The notes: a model not told the origin generated them from the sequence alone. Positions 35,461 to 48,800 are shown, counted from the stretch's first letter. The stretch is 64,000 nucleotides of DNA from Erythrocercus mccallii (GCA_013397435.1 VZRG01000374.1:313548-377547); one strand, 5' to 3'. Translations and numbers: made by a program.

Positions 35461-36349
35461 CATCCTTGTGTTTAGAACAGGACTGTGAATGCACAGGAAG
35501 TGCTGCATAAGGATAAGACATGTTTTTATGGAAGACCAGGGCAAGAGAAATGAAATGATGCAGTGAGAAAGGCTTTGGCAGAGTTGTGTGTAGCAAGATT
35601 ACATTTCACTTGTGTGCAGCAAACTTGGTGTAGTTAATAGTATTTAATGCTATTATTTGTTTTAGAGGTTTTCTTTTCCTCTATTTTAATCAATATATTT
35701 ACCACATAAAGAGAAACAAAATGTTATTAATGTATGTAGTACCTTCCAGGGAATTAAGACAAGTCCAGAGCAGTTTGCAGTTGACACAGATTTATTTATT
35801 CCTGGCTGAAAAATCAGTTCCTGGGATGCTGTGGGACAGTCCCCAAGCAGGTGTGTGTTTGGGCTTTCATAAAATTCCAGCTTCATTCAAAATATTTCAG
35901 GACATTTTTAAAAGCTGATCATGATCTGGGCTCTTGTATTATTGTTCTCTCCCATTCTCTTTGCTAACTACTTTAAATTTGCAGTGCCTGAACCTTGAGG
36001 AGAAATCCCATCACATGTTGTGTGGAGTCACTGGATCTTTTACTGGATATAGAGTTCAGGCTTTCTCTTGCTCTTCATTGGGAAAAAGGAGAAAAAATCT
36101 ATTGCTGAATACATATTGGGTTAAAAAGACAAGAGATGAAATAAATACACCTTATGGTCCCTTGGATATAAGAACAAGTGGGTCTAGTATCAGACTACAG
36201 GGGAGATCAAAGGCAGAGCTCCTTCAAAGACTTCCTTCTCCAGGCATGAGCTGGCTGGTCTGATGGCACAAAGTTTGCAGACTCTTTGAGGAGGCTGATG
36301 TTATGGTGCTCCTCAGAAGCCTGGGTGTTAAATAGCATCCCTTCCCCAT

Positions 36350-36780
36350 TTTCCAGTGACACGGCTGCGTAAGATAAAAGCTTCATCGAACTCCAGGACC
36401 TTGGATCGGTCTTGCAAAATCCAGCCAGCCATTGTGAGTGTGGTTAATTCACACCGTCGCCACGGAAGACAAAATGGATCTTTGAAACAAACGTGGTGGT
36501 GGGGGTAAACCCATCAATCATGTGAATGCTGCTTTACAGTAATTCACCACTGCAGCTTTTCTCTCGAGCGAGGGCTGGCCGAGTCCGATCAATCCCTTGG
36601 CTCTCAAATAGGTCTCAGCAGGCAGTAGCTTGCTCCTTGTGGGTTTGTGTGTACATGAAAGCCCACTTTATATTAACTCTGTGGAATAGTATTTTTTCTC
36701 TCTCTCTAAACCCCTTAGCACTAATTCAGTGTAATTATACTCATTGAATACGGTACTGACAGCCCCACTCCTCCCCCTTT
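36350..36780. promoter_or_regulatory. CpG-dense intronic element (possible enhancer or alternative exon)
   Basis: Within about 400 bp I count roughly thirteen CpGs, in an intron that otherwise has very few. The block has recognisable binding-site cores: CTGCGTAAG and CTTGCAAAAT (C/EBP or PAR-bZIP-like), AGATAAA (GATA-like), GGTTAATTC (homeobox-like), ATCTTTGAA (TCF/LEF-like) and GACCTTGG (nuclear-receptor-like). This combination suggests a conserved enhancer. Its first part, 36357-36433, is also bounded by TTTTCCAG and GTGAGT and has one open frame (25 codons, beginning TRLRKIKASSN), so an alternative exon is possible. No family is recognised. Confidence 0.4.
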
Positions 36781-37430
36781 CCTGTCAGGATATTTGCCTA
36801 AAAATCGCTAGATGAAGAAAATCCAAAACAATGATGAGAGTCTTTGTTTTGGCCTTCTGCATTAGTTTTTATTATTTTAATGTAACCCAATGGTCATGCT
36901 TTCAATTATTTTCTTTAAAGCTGAAGACTGAAAACATGCTTTAATTTTTTTTTCTTTTAAAAATTAATGAAGAATTAAATTTTAGTCTATAAGGAAAATG
37001 TTAAATATTGCAAAAGTCATTACTAACTGAGCACTGGAGTAATTATTAACAGTCTGAGACTACAGAGGACCTCTTTCTACCTTTCTGGAAAGAGTGGAAG
37101 ATGTCAGGAAAAAGCAGGGATCCTCTTTCCACCTGTTCCTTTTACTGTCTACGTCAGTAGACGGTAGTCTTAAGGTTGGGTGACATTTTCCCTGTCGTGT
37201 TTCAATGCTGAAAATAATGATGCAAGAGGCTTAGCACAGAATGTTTTGGTCTTTTCTATCTCCATATGTACAAATGAAACCTGTGTAGTAGAAATATCTG
37301 GAAATAAGTGATTAAAAAGTATTTTAGGGGGTCACAGGAAGCAGGAATTGGCAGATGAGCTCTGAATGTAGTGCTGTGGAGAAAAGTCTAAAACTAAATT
37401 TTAGGCATAGGCATGAGAGGGCCAAACCAG

Positions 37431-37466
37431 GGTGATAGAGATGGTGATAGAGATGGTGATAGAGAT
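37431..37466. repeat. 12-bp tandem repeat, three copies
   Basis: The unit GGTGATAGAGAT occurs three times without mismatch. The 12-base length keeps an overlapping frame open (GDRD units), which is incidental. Confidence 0.95.
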
Positions 37467-40400
37467 ACCGAGATAAGGCATCCTGTGTTGGTGTCAGCAT
37501 TTTCAAAAGATGCAAATGAGAAAAAAGAAAGGAAAAGAAGAACTCTTCAGCAACCTAGTGCCTGGAGAAAGTTTGCTCTGTGGCTTAAAGAGCTTAGCCT
37601 GCCTGACAAACTCAGGAAGAACAGATAACCACATTATAAATATCTCCTAGGGAAGAAAAATTACAAGTACTGAAGGCCTCTCTAACTTGCTGGGTAAAGC
37701 TATGATAAGAAAAATTCAATTACAAGCTAATTTACTATGTTACAGTGTTGATGGTGGGAGGCAGGATGATAATTTCACAAAAGCTTTCCTTAGAAGGCTG
37801 TGGATCTCTCATCTTACAAACTGTAAATGGCAAATGTGGAGTTGTGGATACTAGAAGATTGGTACAAGGAACTAACTTGGGGCTTTTGCATAAGGACATT
37901 CATTTTGTCTTGACAGGAGAGTTTTTCTCAGCTTCTCAGAGGTGAAATGTGGGCAGGTCAGGGAAGCAGAACTTGTGTTTTAAAAGATAACAAATGTGTC
38001 CTGCTTTAGCAAGTAATTGAGTTCCCTTTTTAACTGTAATATGCAAATACTGTAATTTAGGTGCCAATTTGCTTCCTACAAAGGCTGTGACATGTTGCAA
38101 GTCACACCTCTTGTGTTGCCCTTTATCATATCAATTTGTAACTTGGCTCCTGTAAACCTAGAGAAGTAGAGTCAACATCATGTGAAAAGCAGAGGGAACA
38201 GAGAAATATGCATCATAGAAACTAAAAGGGCTGTGTTAACAGGAGGTTATTAACCAGCAAAGTAGAGAGTAGCTTACTCTTTCCTTTCTAAGCATATTTT
38301 GGTTGTTGGTGGTTTTTTCTGTCATCTTTCTTTCTTCTGCTTACCTTGTCTTTTTGGCATGCTAGCTAAGTGCATACTTTCCTTTCCAATCAAGAGATAT
38401 TTTCTTGACAAGACAGGCAGGCCACACCGTTATTCCTGTAATCCAGGTCCTTAGACACAAAAGGTCTCTATCCAAGCATTATCTTCCTGTCTTCAAGTCT
38501 CACCTATATAAAACTTCTTAGAAAGGTGAATCTGAATGAAGAGAAACATGCATTTTTGAGATAGGTGGATTGTGTTTAGGTGGGGTGGAGGAGGTGCCAG
38601 CTTTATAGGCTTCCTTTGCTCATGGGAGTACCACATGCTTTTCTGGTCATGTGGATAAGCCAGTTCTGTTTCCAGAATCAAGGGAAATGCTGATTTTCCT
38701 CTCATTGAGAAGAATGAAGAAGCTTAGCAGCTTTGAACTCTAGTTCAATTTGAGCACTGGCTATAGCTGTAATAAATTGCTGGCTTTATTTAAGGAGATT
38801 CTGAAACATCAAATGCCAAGCAGGATTTTCCCAAATGGGAAAATTTGTTTGTTCCTCTCTCTGAGAATGTGGAAATGTGCCAGTCCTTTAATTGTGTAAT
38901 ACAACTTGGGTGGGGAGGACAGGGGGCAAGAAAGCAGAAGTTGTAAGCCTATGATGTGGAAGGTGATTATAGGCTACATCAGTTCCACAGACCTTAGAGC
39001 ACCCTCTGTTCTCGCTGTCCTGCTTTGTTTTTACACAAGGATCATTTTCCCCAGTGAGCATTAGAACCCATTACCTTTTGTCTCTGTGATTAATTTTGCC
39101 TGTTTTGATGATTGTGTTGATCTAGTGGAACCATCTGGTGATTCAGCTTCAAAAGGCTGGAACTTTAGACTGAAAACTTTAGATAGAAGTGCCAGTATTG
39201 GGCCAACCTGCATTCTGTGGAGCGGCAGGAAAGCAATTCTGGATTTCTAGAGCTGATGAGATATTTATTCTCAAGCTGTGTGCAGGTAGCTCCTCCTGTT
39301 GCTACATAAAGTGTTTTCAACAAGTTGTGTGTAGGCCAAGGGATCTACATTTTGAACTTTTTGAACAGTTGTCTACATAGCAAACTTTCTACCACAAGAG
39401 AGGACTTTTGTTTAAACAGCACACAAAATAAATGTTACCAGAGGCAGATAACTACAGATAAGCAGGCAGCTTGATGACATTAGAAGGGCAGCAATAGATA
39501 CCACAAACAGAGGCATACACATTATGAGCTATTCTGATTAGCTCCTCTAATCCTTACACAGACTTTACTGAACTGTGCCTGGTTGAGTTGTTCTCTCGTG
39601 GGACACTGTGTTTTGATTTGTGTTGCTGACACAGAAGAACCATCCGTGCTACCTTTTGAGTAAGTGTGAGCTGCCAAGGCTGAGAGTTCAAAGCCTGGAG
39701 CACACTGAATTGGGGAAAGGCAGCCAGGAGCTGGTGCTCTTGATGAACAGATGGTGACCCAGAAAGCTGTCTGCTCAGCAGTAAGTACTTAATGACATGC
39801 AGGTGTCCTTCATGTTTGGAGCACCGAAGTTTTAAAATTTACTGTAGGAAGTTTCTTTGAAGACCAAATGAGGCTTCCCACCTCTGTGGAGCCATTTGTG
39901 GCACAATTTGCTGCTTCCAAAATCTGTCTGTTTAACATGAACAGATGTGCAGCATAGAGCTGACCTGAACTGCCCTACAGCGGGAATTAAGCATGTATCA
40001 ACCAGAGACATCTTCATTCAAGACAATTCAAAGCCTTAGCCTGAGGCCACCAGAGAGAAGAACCATTTAGAGGGTAACTCCTCACTAAAATATTACAGAT
40101 ATCTGTTCTTAACAGTAACACAAGTTATGCCAGAGCTGTGTGTTTGCTCTGTCTCTGTGGAATAGCATCATCCTATTAACTTTTGTCATGACCTGAATAA
40201 ACAGTGATTTTTTTTAAGAACTAGCAAAACCTTTCCTAAGTGATCTCTTTCCATTTGCAAGCCAGCTTTGAAAAGGAAAAGCTGGAGGTGGGGAGAGAGG
40301 AGAGGTCTGCAGGTCAGAGGCCTGGGGAAGATGAGGCAAGATGTGAGGATATGAGGAGCATCACTGCTGGATTCCTTGGTCCTTTCCCCCTCAGCTGTGT

Positions 40401-42799
40401 TGCAGAGCTCTCCCTTCTGTCCTCAGCCTATGAGTCTGTAGCATTACTTGTAGCTTTTCCACATAGCAGAGCTGCTTCTCATGGACAAGGCACAGAGGGG
40501 TAGCAGCACTTCTGCATTGTGCCTTCAGTGCTGGCATCCCTCTATAGTGAGATGTGCCTCACTAGCTTTAATAGGCAATACCTGTGGTCTTAGCAAGCCT
40601 TTGTGTGTTTGGAGGGATTGACTCCCCCAATGACAGGCGATGAAGGTAAAAACACCACCTCAATTCTGCAGGTGAGAAGGAGTGGTACCTGTGCCTACTT
40701 CTGTTTTTGATAGGTGTGTTTTGATAGCTGTGGAAGAGAGATTTGGAAGCAATGGAGAATACCATCTTTAGTTTCAGGTAATTTGTATACAAGTTGCCAA
40801 TTCTGTTCTTCTGTATTCAAAAAGCTTTGTGAATATGCTGGCTCACTCTGACTGTGATTCCCATGCCATATATTGTATATATACTGAAGTGAGTGTTTCT
40901 GCTTGTGTTCCCACCCTGAGGAATCCTCGGGGTAGCTCAGGCTAGGGCAGGGTATGAGCCACCATGGAGGGTAATACAGATTAACCAAAAGCTGAAGCTT
41001 AAGTATGAGCTCTGGGTCTGAGCTCGCTGGCCAGCAGAGGTGCTAACATCATTCCCAGCAAGCTTGGCTTGGCATCCAGTCCACTGAATTAACCCTGAAT
41101 AAAGTTTAATGATTCCTGCCTCTCGGTGATACCTTTTCACTCGAATGCTAAAAAGAAGGAATTAAACTGTGGCAAAAGGATTGGAGGAATGAAAGAGAAT
41201 CATGCCTGATTAGCTTTAGGGAGGAGGAAAAAGAATCTCACGGTTGAGAATGGTAATGGCTCTGCAAGGGGCAGCTATCTCCTAGAGTTATCACTTAATC
41301 TCTAGGTAGGCTCTCTTCTGAGTTGTACTTAATGGGTAAGCTTTGGACTGGCCTTCACTGAAAAGGAGAACTGCATTATTATTTCTCTGTTGGGATAAGG
41401 CTGGAAGGCAGTCTTAGGTAAGAATTTGCCTCTTACTGAGATCTGCCCTTTACAGCTTTTCTCCCATAACCATCCCCTAGGACCCTGATGGATGCTGCTA
41501 ATTTTTGGTATGCTTGAGATGAATTTTGACTGGTTATTCTGGGAAGTCATCAATTATATAAATATCTGGGTATAATCTATAACACTCTTATCGAATACCT
41601 TTGCAAAAGATTCTGGGTTTAAGGAATCACTTGTCACAGCTTGTTGCCTTCCTTCTGTCCCGCTTATCTCTTTTTCAAGCAGTGCAGGCAAATTAAGCTC
41701 TTTGGAGCTGCTGCATTTCAGACATTTCTTTCTGTCCCTCTCCCTTTCTTTCTGGCACTGGCATCAGCAAGCTCCCTCAGCTCTATAAGGCAGCATGCAA
41801 TAGAATGTTTTCCTTTGTCTGACGTTGGGATATGTGGTGTCATTTGACTGTGTTTTTAATTATTATTGTTTTACTGTGCATCTGTTTCAGATGCTCAGAA
41901 AAGAGGGAGCTCTTTGCAGTTGTATTGAGGTTGCAAGAAATGAGGGAATTGGAGTAACGCACCAGAAAACCGGTGCTATGTCTGAGTGAATTAGGCTATT
42001 GCCTCTGAAGTGCTTTACTGCCTAGTGCTAAAAGTTGCTTTGGTATTTGATTGATTTCACTTATGAAGACAAATCAAGCTATGTGATGCGGATGTGATGG
42101 GGAGGAAAGGCAGGTGTATGCACTGGGAGAAAAATACTTCTCTCTAAAGTAGAAAAATTGCTGAATGGAACTTAAACACTAAAACCACAGCTTTGTTTCT
42201 AATTATATTTTTTCATTTCCGTGAGTGGTCCATCCTTCAGACGTTCGCTGAGATTTCTTTTCAGGCATTTCTCCCTTCTCCCCTCAAATTTCTATCCGTT
42301 TCCTGGTAATCCTTTCCTAAGAAGTTCTGTCTTGGGGAGGGGCTGAAGAAACCACCCCTGCTCCCCAAACTACCATCTCTTGGTGGAAGCTGCAGTTTTT
42401 GCAAGTGAGCTATGTTCCCTCACACCTCCTGTGCTTTTCTTTTTCAAATCACATAACTTCCTGCATGAGGTAACCTTTTCTATCTCAGGCTGTCTCTCTC
42501 CCTTGCTTGCTCTGCCTCTGGCTTGCTCTCTGGGTCCCTTGCTCAGTGATGAATGAGTTTCATTCATCTTTCTTTTGGGGGCTCTGTGAAAAGCTTTAGA
42601 CTTTGCCTGCTCCCATTTTTTCACTCATCTATTCATTTCCATGGCAATGGAGAAAGGAGGGGGGTGGCAGAGTGGGTGGCAGTGGGGCCAGAGGTCAAGA
42701 GTGGCCACTTTCTGAATTAAAGCTTTGAATTCCATTAAAGGTGACACGTTGTAACCTGGAGTAACTCTCCAAGAACTTGGCTGTCAAAGTCATCAAAGC

Positions 42800-42850
42800 A
42801 AAGAGAGAGGGAGGCAGGAGAAAGAGAGAGATCAGAGGAGGAGGAGGAAA
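42800..42850. repeat. Purine-rich (GA)n-like run
   Basis: AGAGAGAGGGAGG, AAAGAGAGAG and GAGGAGGAGG blocks on the + strand. It is a polypurine tract that could adopt triplex structure and is also GAGA-factor-like. Confidence 0.8.
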
Positions 42851-45800
42851 CCAAGAGCTTGGAGCTGCTGTCAGGATTACATCTGGTGACTTAATATAGG
42901 GGTAGTTCATTTGTGTTGCCATACACTGTGCTTCAGTGAGGCCATGCTCCAAAATCTGCATGTGGATGGGATGTGTGAGCTAGGGAGGATTCCCTCACCC
43001 TTTGATCAACGAATGTAATCTTCTGATTAAGTAAACAGCCCTTCTCCTCTGAGAAATGGGAGGGGGAAATTGAGTACAGATAAGAATCCCAGTTACTTTG
43101 GCGTCTCACTAGGTTATTTTTTCATTTCCTTCAAAGAGATGCCAGGAGGACTTGGCCCACAAAGATGAGGGATGTTTTCTTGGCATGTACAAACAGTCCT
43201 TGAGTGAGGAAAGTCTGTCCCAGAAGACAGCATGTGAAGTAGCAAAGTGTATTAAACTGTTTCCAAACATCCAAAATTTAGGTGTTTTAATCACTTTGAT
43301 TTAGGAAACTTGCCAATCCCTATATTAGAAAAAGCCAACATGAAACAACAAAAAACCAAAACCAAAGTAAAACCTGCTGAATTTTGACATTTGCAGATGT
43401 TTCTTCTCTGAAGGTTGATTATACAGGGGAGGAATTGGAAGGAGGCATCAGGACCTTATGCTGAGTATGTTGCATTCTGAATTCACATCCCGTCTTTGAA
43501 TGGTCTCATCATAGTGGTAATCAAGTCTGTGCTAAGAATCCCCTTTTTTCACTTCTGTGACCTCATGAGGCAGTGATTCAAAGCAGAATTTTCTGTTAGT
43601 TTCCAAGTGTGGCATCTTGCTTCTGATACTATTGAGTTCCAGAACTTGTTATCCCTCCATCTCCAAAGTTTCCATTTCTTCTTATATGATGACCTCAGCC
43701 AAATATGAACTAGCAAGAAAGCCTGCTAATTGTGGAGTGGAAAATATTTGTCATGCTTGATTTCTGGAGTTTTCTGCAATAAATGAATATGCAAATATTT
43801 GGTGCTAAACTCCTTGAGGAACCTGATTGGAAACCTTGCCCCAGCATTGTTTCTCAGCTTGCTAAATCTGTCTAGACCCCAGACTGAGCAATATTGTTAT
43901 TGCTAGTCCTGAGTATGCTGCTGTCAAAAACTGCACTGTGTGATCAGCAACCAAAGTTTATAAAAGTCTCTCTGTATTCTGAATCGTACATGCTATGAAG
44001 TCCTCAGCATCCAGGTCAAGCTGGGATGTCTGGGAAGACTCAGTTCCTTCTTATTCAGGGTACTTGACACTTCTTAGAAGGGTTTTTCTTGTAATTGTTT
44101 CTCTGCTTATTTTGCCACTCACTAGCATCCCTGAGCTTCCTTGTGGCCCTGTAATGAGCAGCTTAACCTGTTAAAGGTAGAGGAGGATTCTGAGGTTTTT
44201 ATTTTGCTAGAAAAGTGTGGCTTTTATTGCTGGTGGCTGTTAGAGTTTTTTGCTAAAAGTTGATGGCGACAGACTCCTGCTGCTGTATTTTTTATTATGC
44301 ATTCCTTCATATATAAAAATGAATTCTGGAATCGTGTAAAATAATAATCTTAATGATTCTTTTTTATTTTTCAAGTCTGCATTTTCATGGAGTTTTTTTA
44401 GTGATGTGTGGTATATAAGGCAGTAGTAGCCAGTAATTGGTCTAGTAATGTAACATTATTTTTTAATCTTAGGCATTTCTTCACTTGTTTAAGAAACAAT
44501 AATGAAGGACTTGTGGCAAGCAGAACACTGGGTTTTTCAGACTAATTTGGACAAACCCTGTGTCTTTGCAATGGCATAAAAATAAGAATGGAGACTGTTT
44601 ATAGTAACTACTGGAGGTAAAAATGAGGAGAGTTATTAGAAAAATGTGACATTCATTTGCATTTTTTGTTTGTTTGTTTTGAGTTTGGGGGCTAGGGAAG
44701 ATAGGGAAGGAGTAGCTTGATTTGCCAGAAATACTCTAAACTGACAAGCAAAGGTAGAATGGAGGCTTACATTACTGAATGAATGAGAGTCCTATCAGTC
44801 AAAGGTAACTCTAGAGATGTTAAAATTCCTCTAATGAGGGAGAGAATCAGCTGTAATATTCATTATTCCATGCTAAAGGAGGCACTGCTGAGAGAAAGAG
44901 CCTGAAATTTGGAGAAATGCTGCAGCTAATAAAGGGACCTAAATCAGGCAGGGAAAGAAAGGATCAAAATTGCAACAGCAACCACTGGTTCAGAGGTATG
45001 CAAACTCAGGCTGAGGGGACCCCAGAAATAGGCCAGAGACAAAGTGAATGGAGAATAAAGGCATAGGAGGTCTTTTTACATGAGAGGTAGAAGGAGGCAG
45101 TGCAGGGACTGAGAGTGTAGAGTTTCTTTGTTAATAAAGATGATTTTGGCCTACTTTAGCACTCTCAGATTCTGTTTGGCAGCACATGAACTGGAGGGGA
45201 GCTGCTATCATGTTTGTAATTGTGGCATTTGATGGGAATTCTCCTTGTATCTGCAGGATGGTGAGTTTGATGCAGCATTATCTCAGAGAAAGGGTGCTGT
45301 GAGCTGCCTCAGGAGCAGCATTGTACCAATGTACTGGCCGGTGAACCAGGGCTGTTCTCTTTTTCTTCTTAAGAGGTTTGTCTCTTATTTTAATCTGCTT
45401 TTGTGGTGAGATGCTTGTTTGGAACAAATCTGCTCCAGCAGGATTTTCAGTTCTGTTATTCCTCTATTCCACTCACCTGAAACAAACAAAAAACTAAGAC
45501 AATCAAAGCATAGAAATTTGATTTGCTGGAGAGACTGGATTTATCTATTCTGCTATCTTTGATCCTTCTTTTCCAGTACATGTTCCTTCATGTGACAGTC
45601 TCATAGTTTCACTCTCAAGGGTGTTGCCTTGCTCAATCTTATTAAATTTCTTTGTATTTTCATATCTGCTTGGATACATTCTTCCTGTTGCTGTAGCAAA
45701 CAGACTGGTTAATGTTGGCTCTGCCTTGAAACGCTAGTGCTAAGAAAAAGCTGACTTGATTGTGGGTTATCTGAGGAGTGAGAGTTCACTGCCTTGCAGA

Positions 45801-48800
45801 AGCTGTACTAGGACTGATTGGGTAAAGCACAAGCAGTTTTCTTTCCTGTCAAGCCATTTTGAGAATCAAAATGCAGGAATGCAGCATTCTGCAAGCTGTA
45901 ATAATCGTGCCTTCCATTTAGAGGTGTGTCTTGCTGAAGACCAGACATGGCAGAACATTAAATCACAGGACTTTTGCCTCCCTAGCTGGTTGGATGTTGG
46001 CTGTAAAACTTGTTAGCATGGATGAGTTGAAGAGCGCTTTCGCTGCGTGTTATCTTAAAACGGAAGGGGACAAATTGTACAAAACTAGCTTTTTGTTTGT
46101 AGGAACTAAGAGTAGCAATATTGCCCTTCAACTGCTGTCTCAGTCATGTGCAGACACCGTCATCCTGATGAAGTTTTGTGTCTGGAGGAGCAATGTTCTT
46201 GCTCCTTCAAAGGGACCTAATTGCTGTGGAAGACAGCCTGGAGCTGCAGGGAAATTTCTCCTTTGCTGTGGTTTATACCAAATTAACACTTGAGACTGCA
46301 CCACTTTCTAGGCATCCTGTGTGTCTTCTTCGATCATGGAGCCAGGAAGCCAAAGCTGCCAGGGGCTAAATTTGGTAGGAAGCCATCTAAATCAGAATTG
46401 TCTTTGCTTTGGAGGAAAGTCCAAACCTCCAGTACATGCAGAGTTTGATGATTTGTGCAGTCTGGGTGGTGTGAAGAGGTCCTGATCACATGAACTGTTT
46501 AAATACAGCTTTCCTGAAACCTGTGAGGATGAATTGCTGCTAGGAAAACTGTGTCTTGGAATGGTCTGCTGTCAACTGGCCCCTGAAATGGCTTGAATCT
46601 TGGGATGGTTTTGTTCCCTCCTGCCCCCAGTGTCCAGGCTTTTTCACTAAGAGCCCTGTTTTTTATTTCTAAGGTTGTTTCTGGGTCAGTGAAGATGAAG
46701 ATATAATCCTTGAACCTTGTGAGGTAGTTACCTTAATCATCCAACCTTCTTCAGGCAGAAAGCTGCTTACAACAAGCCTATGCTGTGGCAGGGAGAGAGG
46801 TGGAGTGAGAGGAAATAGGGTGGCCTGGATCACAGATCTGGAAATAGATGCTGGAAATCCCACTCTTCTGACGTAGAACTCCCATCGTTAAATCCCCTGA
46901 CAGCCTCTGGCTTATGTAAATGTTTATATGAGGAGGAATCAAATTACTCCAATATTCTAGCAGTTGAATGTCTGACATCTACGGGTAATTGTTTTTCACT
47001 TTAATTCTATAAGGTTTAGTAGTAACAGTTATTAAATTCTATGTTTCCATCCTTTGAAATCTTACAGGGTGCTTTTTTTCAAGTCTAACCCTTAGTAAGT
47101 TCCAGTATAATTTAGCTGTCATCATATTGGCTTGAGAAGACAATCTTTGGAAGGATATATTTTTCTCCATTTTCTTTGCTGACTGTCATGGCACACAATC
47201 TAGTTGCCTGCTCTCACGTGCTCTCGGGTGAGCTACTACCTCAGGTCCAGTGCCCTCATCCCAGCTGGCTGGCTGAGCTTCATATTCAGAGACTTTCTGT
47301 ATCAGCCTTCCTCCTCAATTCACAGCCTGCTTGTCCTTGTGTCTCCTGGCCCATCCCATTCCTGATTGTCATTTTCTTCCAAGTCCTTTCTTGTACCATC
47401 TGTTTTAGGCCTTTGCCATCTGCGACACAGTCCTCTACCCTGAAAGGGTTCAGAGTCTTTTCCTTGAGTGACAGAGTTGGGACTGATTGTTTCTGTGCTC
47501 AGTGTAGCTAACATATACTTTTGCGGCATCCCTGTCAGCTTTTGGAAACTGTTTCTCATAAGGTGTACGTCCAATATCAGTGTGTTAGGACTTTGCTCTC
47601 TACCTTCAGGAATGAATAAGATCTTGGGTGACAGGTCATGTGAAAACGCAGTGATATCGTGTATTTGCTTTTTAAATACATATTTAGAAGATTTAGTAGA
47701 CAAGAGATACAGACAAATGTAAATCCAAGTCCTTGCCCACTTCTCACTGCATTTGTTGTGACTGAATCATGACTTTTTTCTCTTTCTAGAAAACTGCAAA
47801 CTGGGCAAATGTTGACTCTGATAAGATCAAGCAAATAATTTCTGCTCTTCTTTGGTTTATGCTGTTGTAGTAGGAGGCCAGATCAATGGAATGAATCAGA
47901 AGCTGGATATCTGCCCTTTCCCATGAGGAAACATGGTCCTAGGAGAGAGCAGGGCAATGATAGAAGAGGCACTGTCTTTATTCCATCCATTCCAAGGGCA
48001 GACTGAAGTTATGGCCAGTCCTGGTGCATAGGTGCCAGTCCGTGTGGTAGTGAAGATGTATTGCAGGTTGCTGTGCATCAGAGCATCACAGTAACCAGCA
48101 GTGCTGCTCTGGGAGTCTAGGAAGAGTATCAGACTAATTTTCTCATCACTTTTGGCTGATGTGATTAGCAGTCAAGGCTAATTACCTGCAGGAATGCTCC
48201 CTCTTGCCTCCCTCAATCCATACATGAGAAAACTGGTGTTATGATCCTTGGCAGTATAAGCTGTTTTTCCTCCTTTCTGCCATAGATGAAGATAGAAATA
48301 TTAATGAATCTAAGACAGGATAATGCTTCATCCTTTTTCCTCAACTTTTCTTCTTTCTGTGTTCTGTGTCGTTTTGTTTCTCATGTTTCTAGAAGAAGGA
48401 ATGACTGGAATGCTCTCAGAAGCAATATCATATGCATAGATCCATTATGCAAACAGATACAGGTTCTCTTTTCATAGCAAAATGTAAAAGTAGAAAAGAG
48501 CCAGCAGATCTCAGTATACCTTCTGTATACCACAAAGGGAAAAACTTTCATGGCAAGGCTGGATTTTGGTGTTTGAACCCTTGCCTCCTGTGCTGGCACA
48601 CATCACTGAAGGTGCATTCAGCCTTATTGAGCCAATTGTTCAGGAGTGGGATTGAGAATTGTTAAGATTGATGATGTGCAGGGAGAATGAAGAGTTTATG
48701 GCTGAGATCCATAAAGGCCAGATGACTGAGTGGTAGCTTGGGTGCTGAAGATTGTGTGGCTACAATAATGCAAAAAGGTAATGAGGTAAGTTAGCTTCTA

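Larger units (their letters stand above)
25840..36349 (+). other. Intronic stretch, no recognised repeat or gene
   Basis: About 10.5 kb of unique-looking DNA. It holds an A/C-rich run (27048-27112), short CA and T/G runs (28783-28795; 30790-30812; 32700-32718), a poly(T) at 35448-35460 and the doubly open segment 35027-35596 described under findings. Confidence 0.5.

Noticed and set aside
39751..39786. ATG-led segment ending in CA|GTAAGT
   Set aside because: No pyrimidine tract precedes it and the frame before the donor is only ten codons.
40961..40984. GCCACCATGG, a perfect Kozak context
   Set aside because: The frame stops after six codons (ATG GAG GGT AAT ACA GAT TAA).
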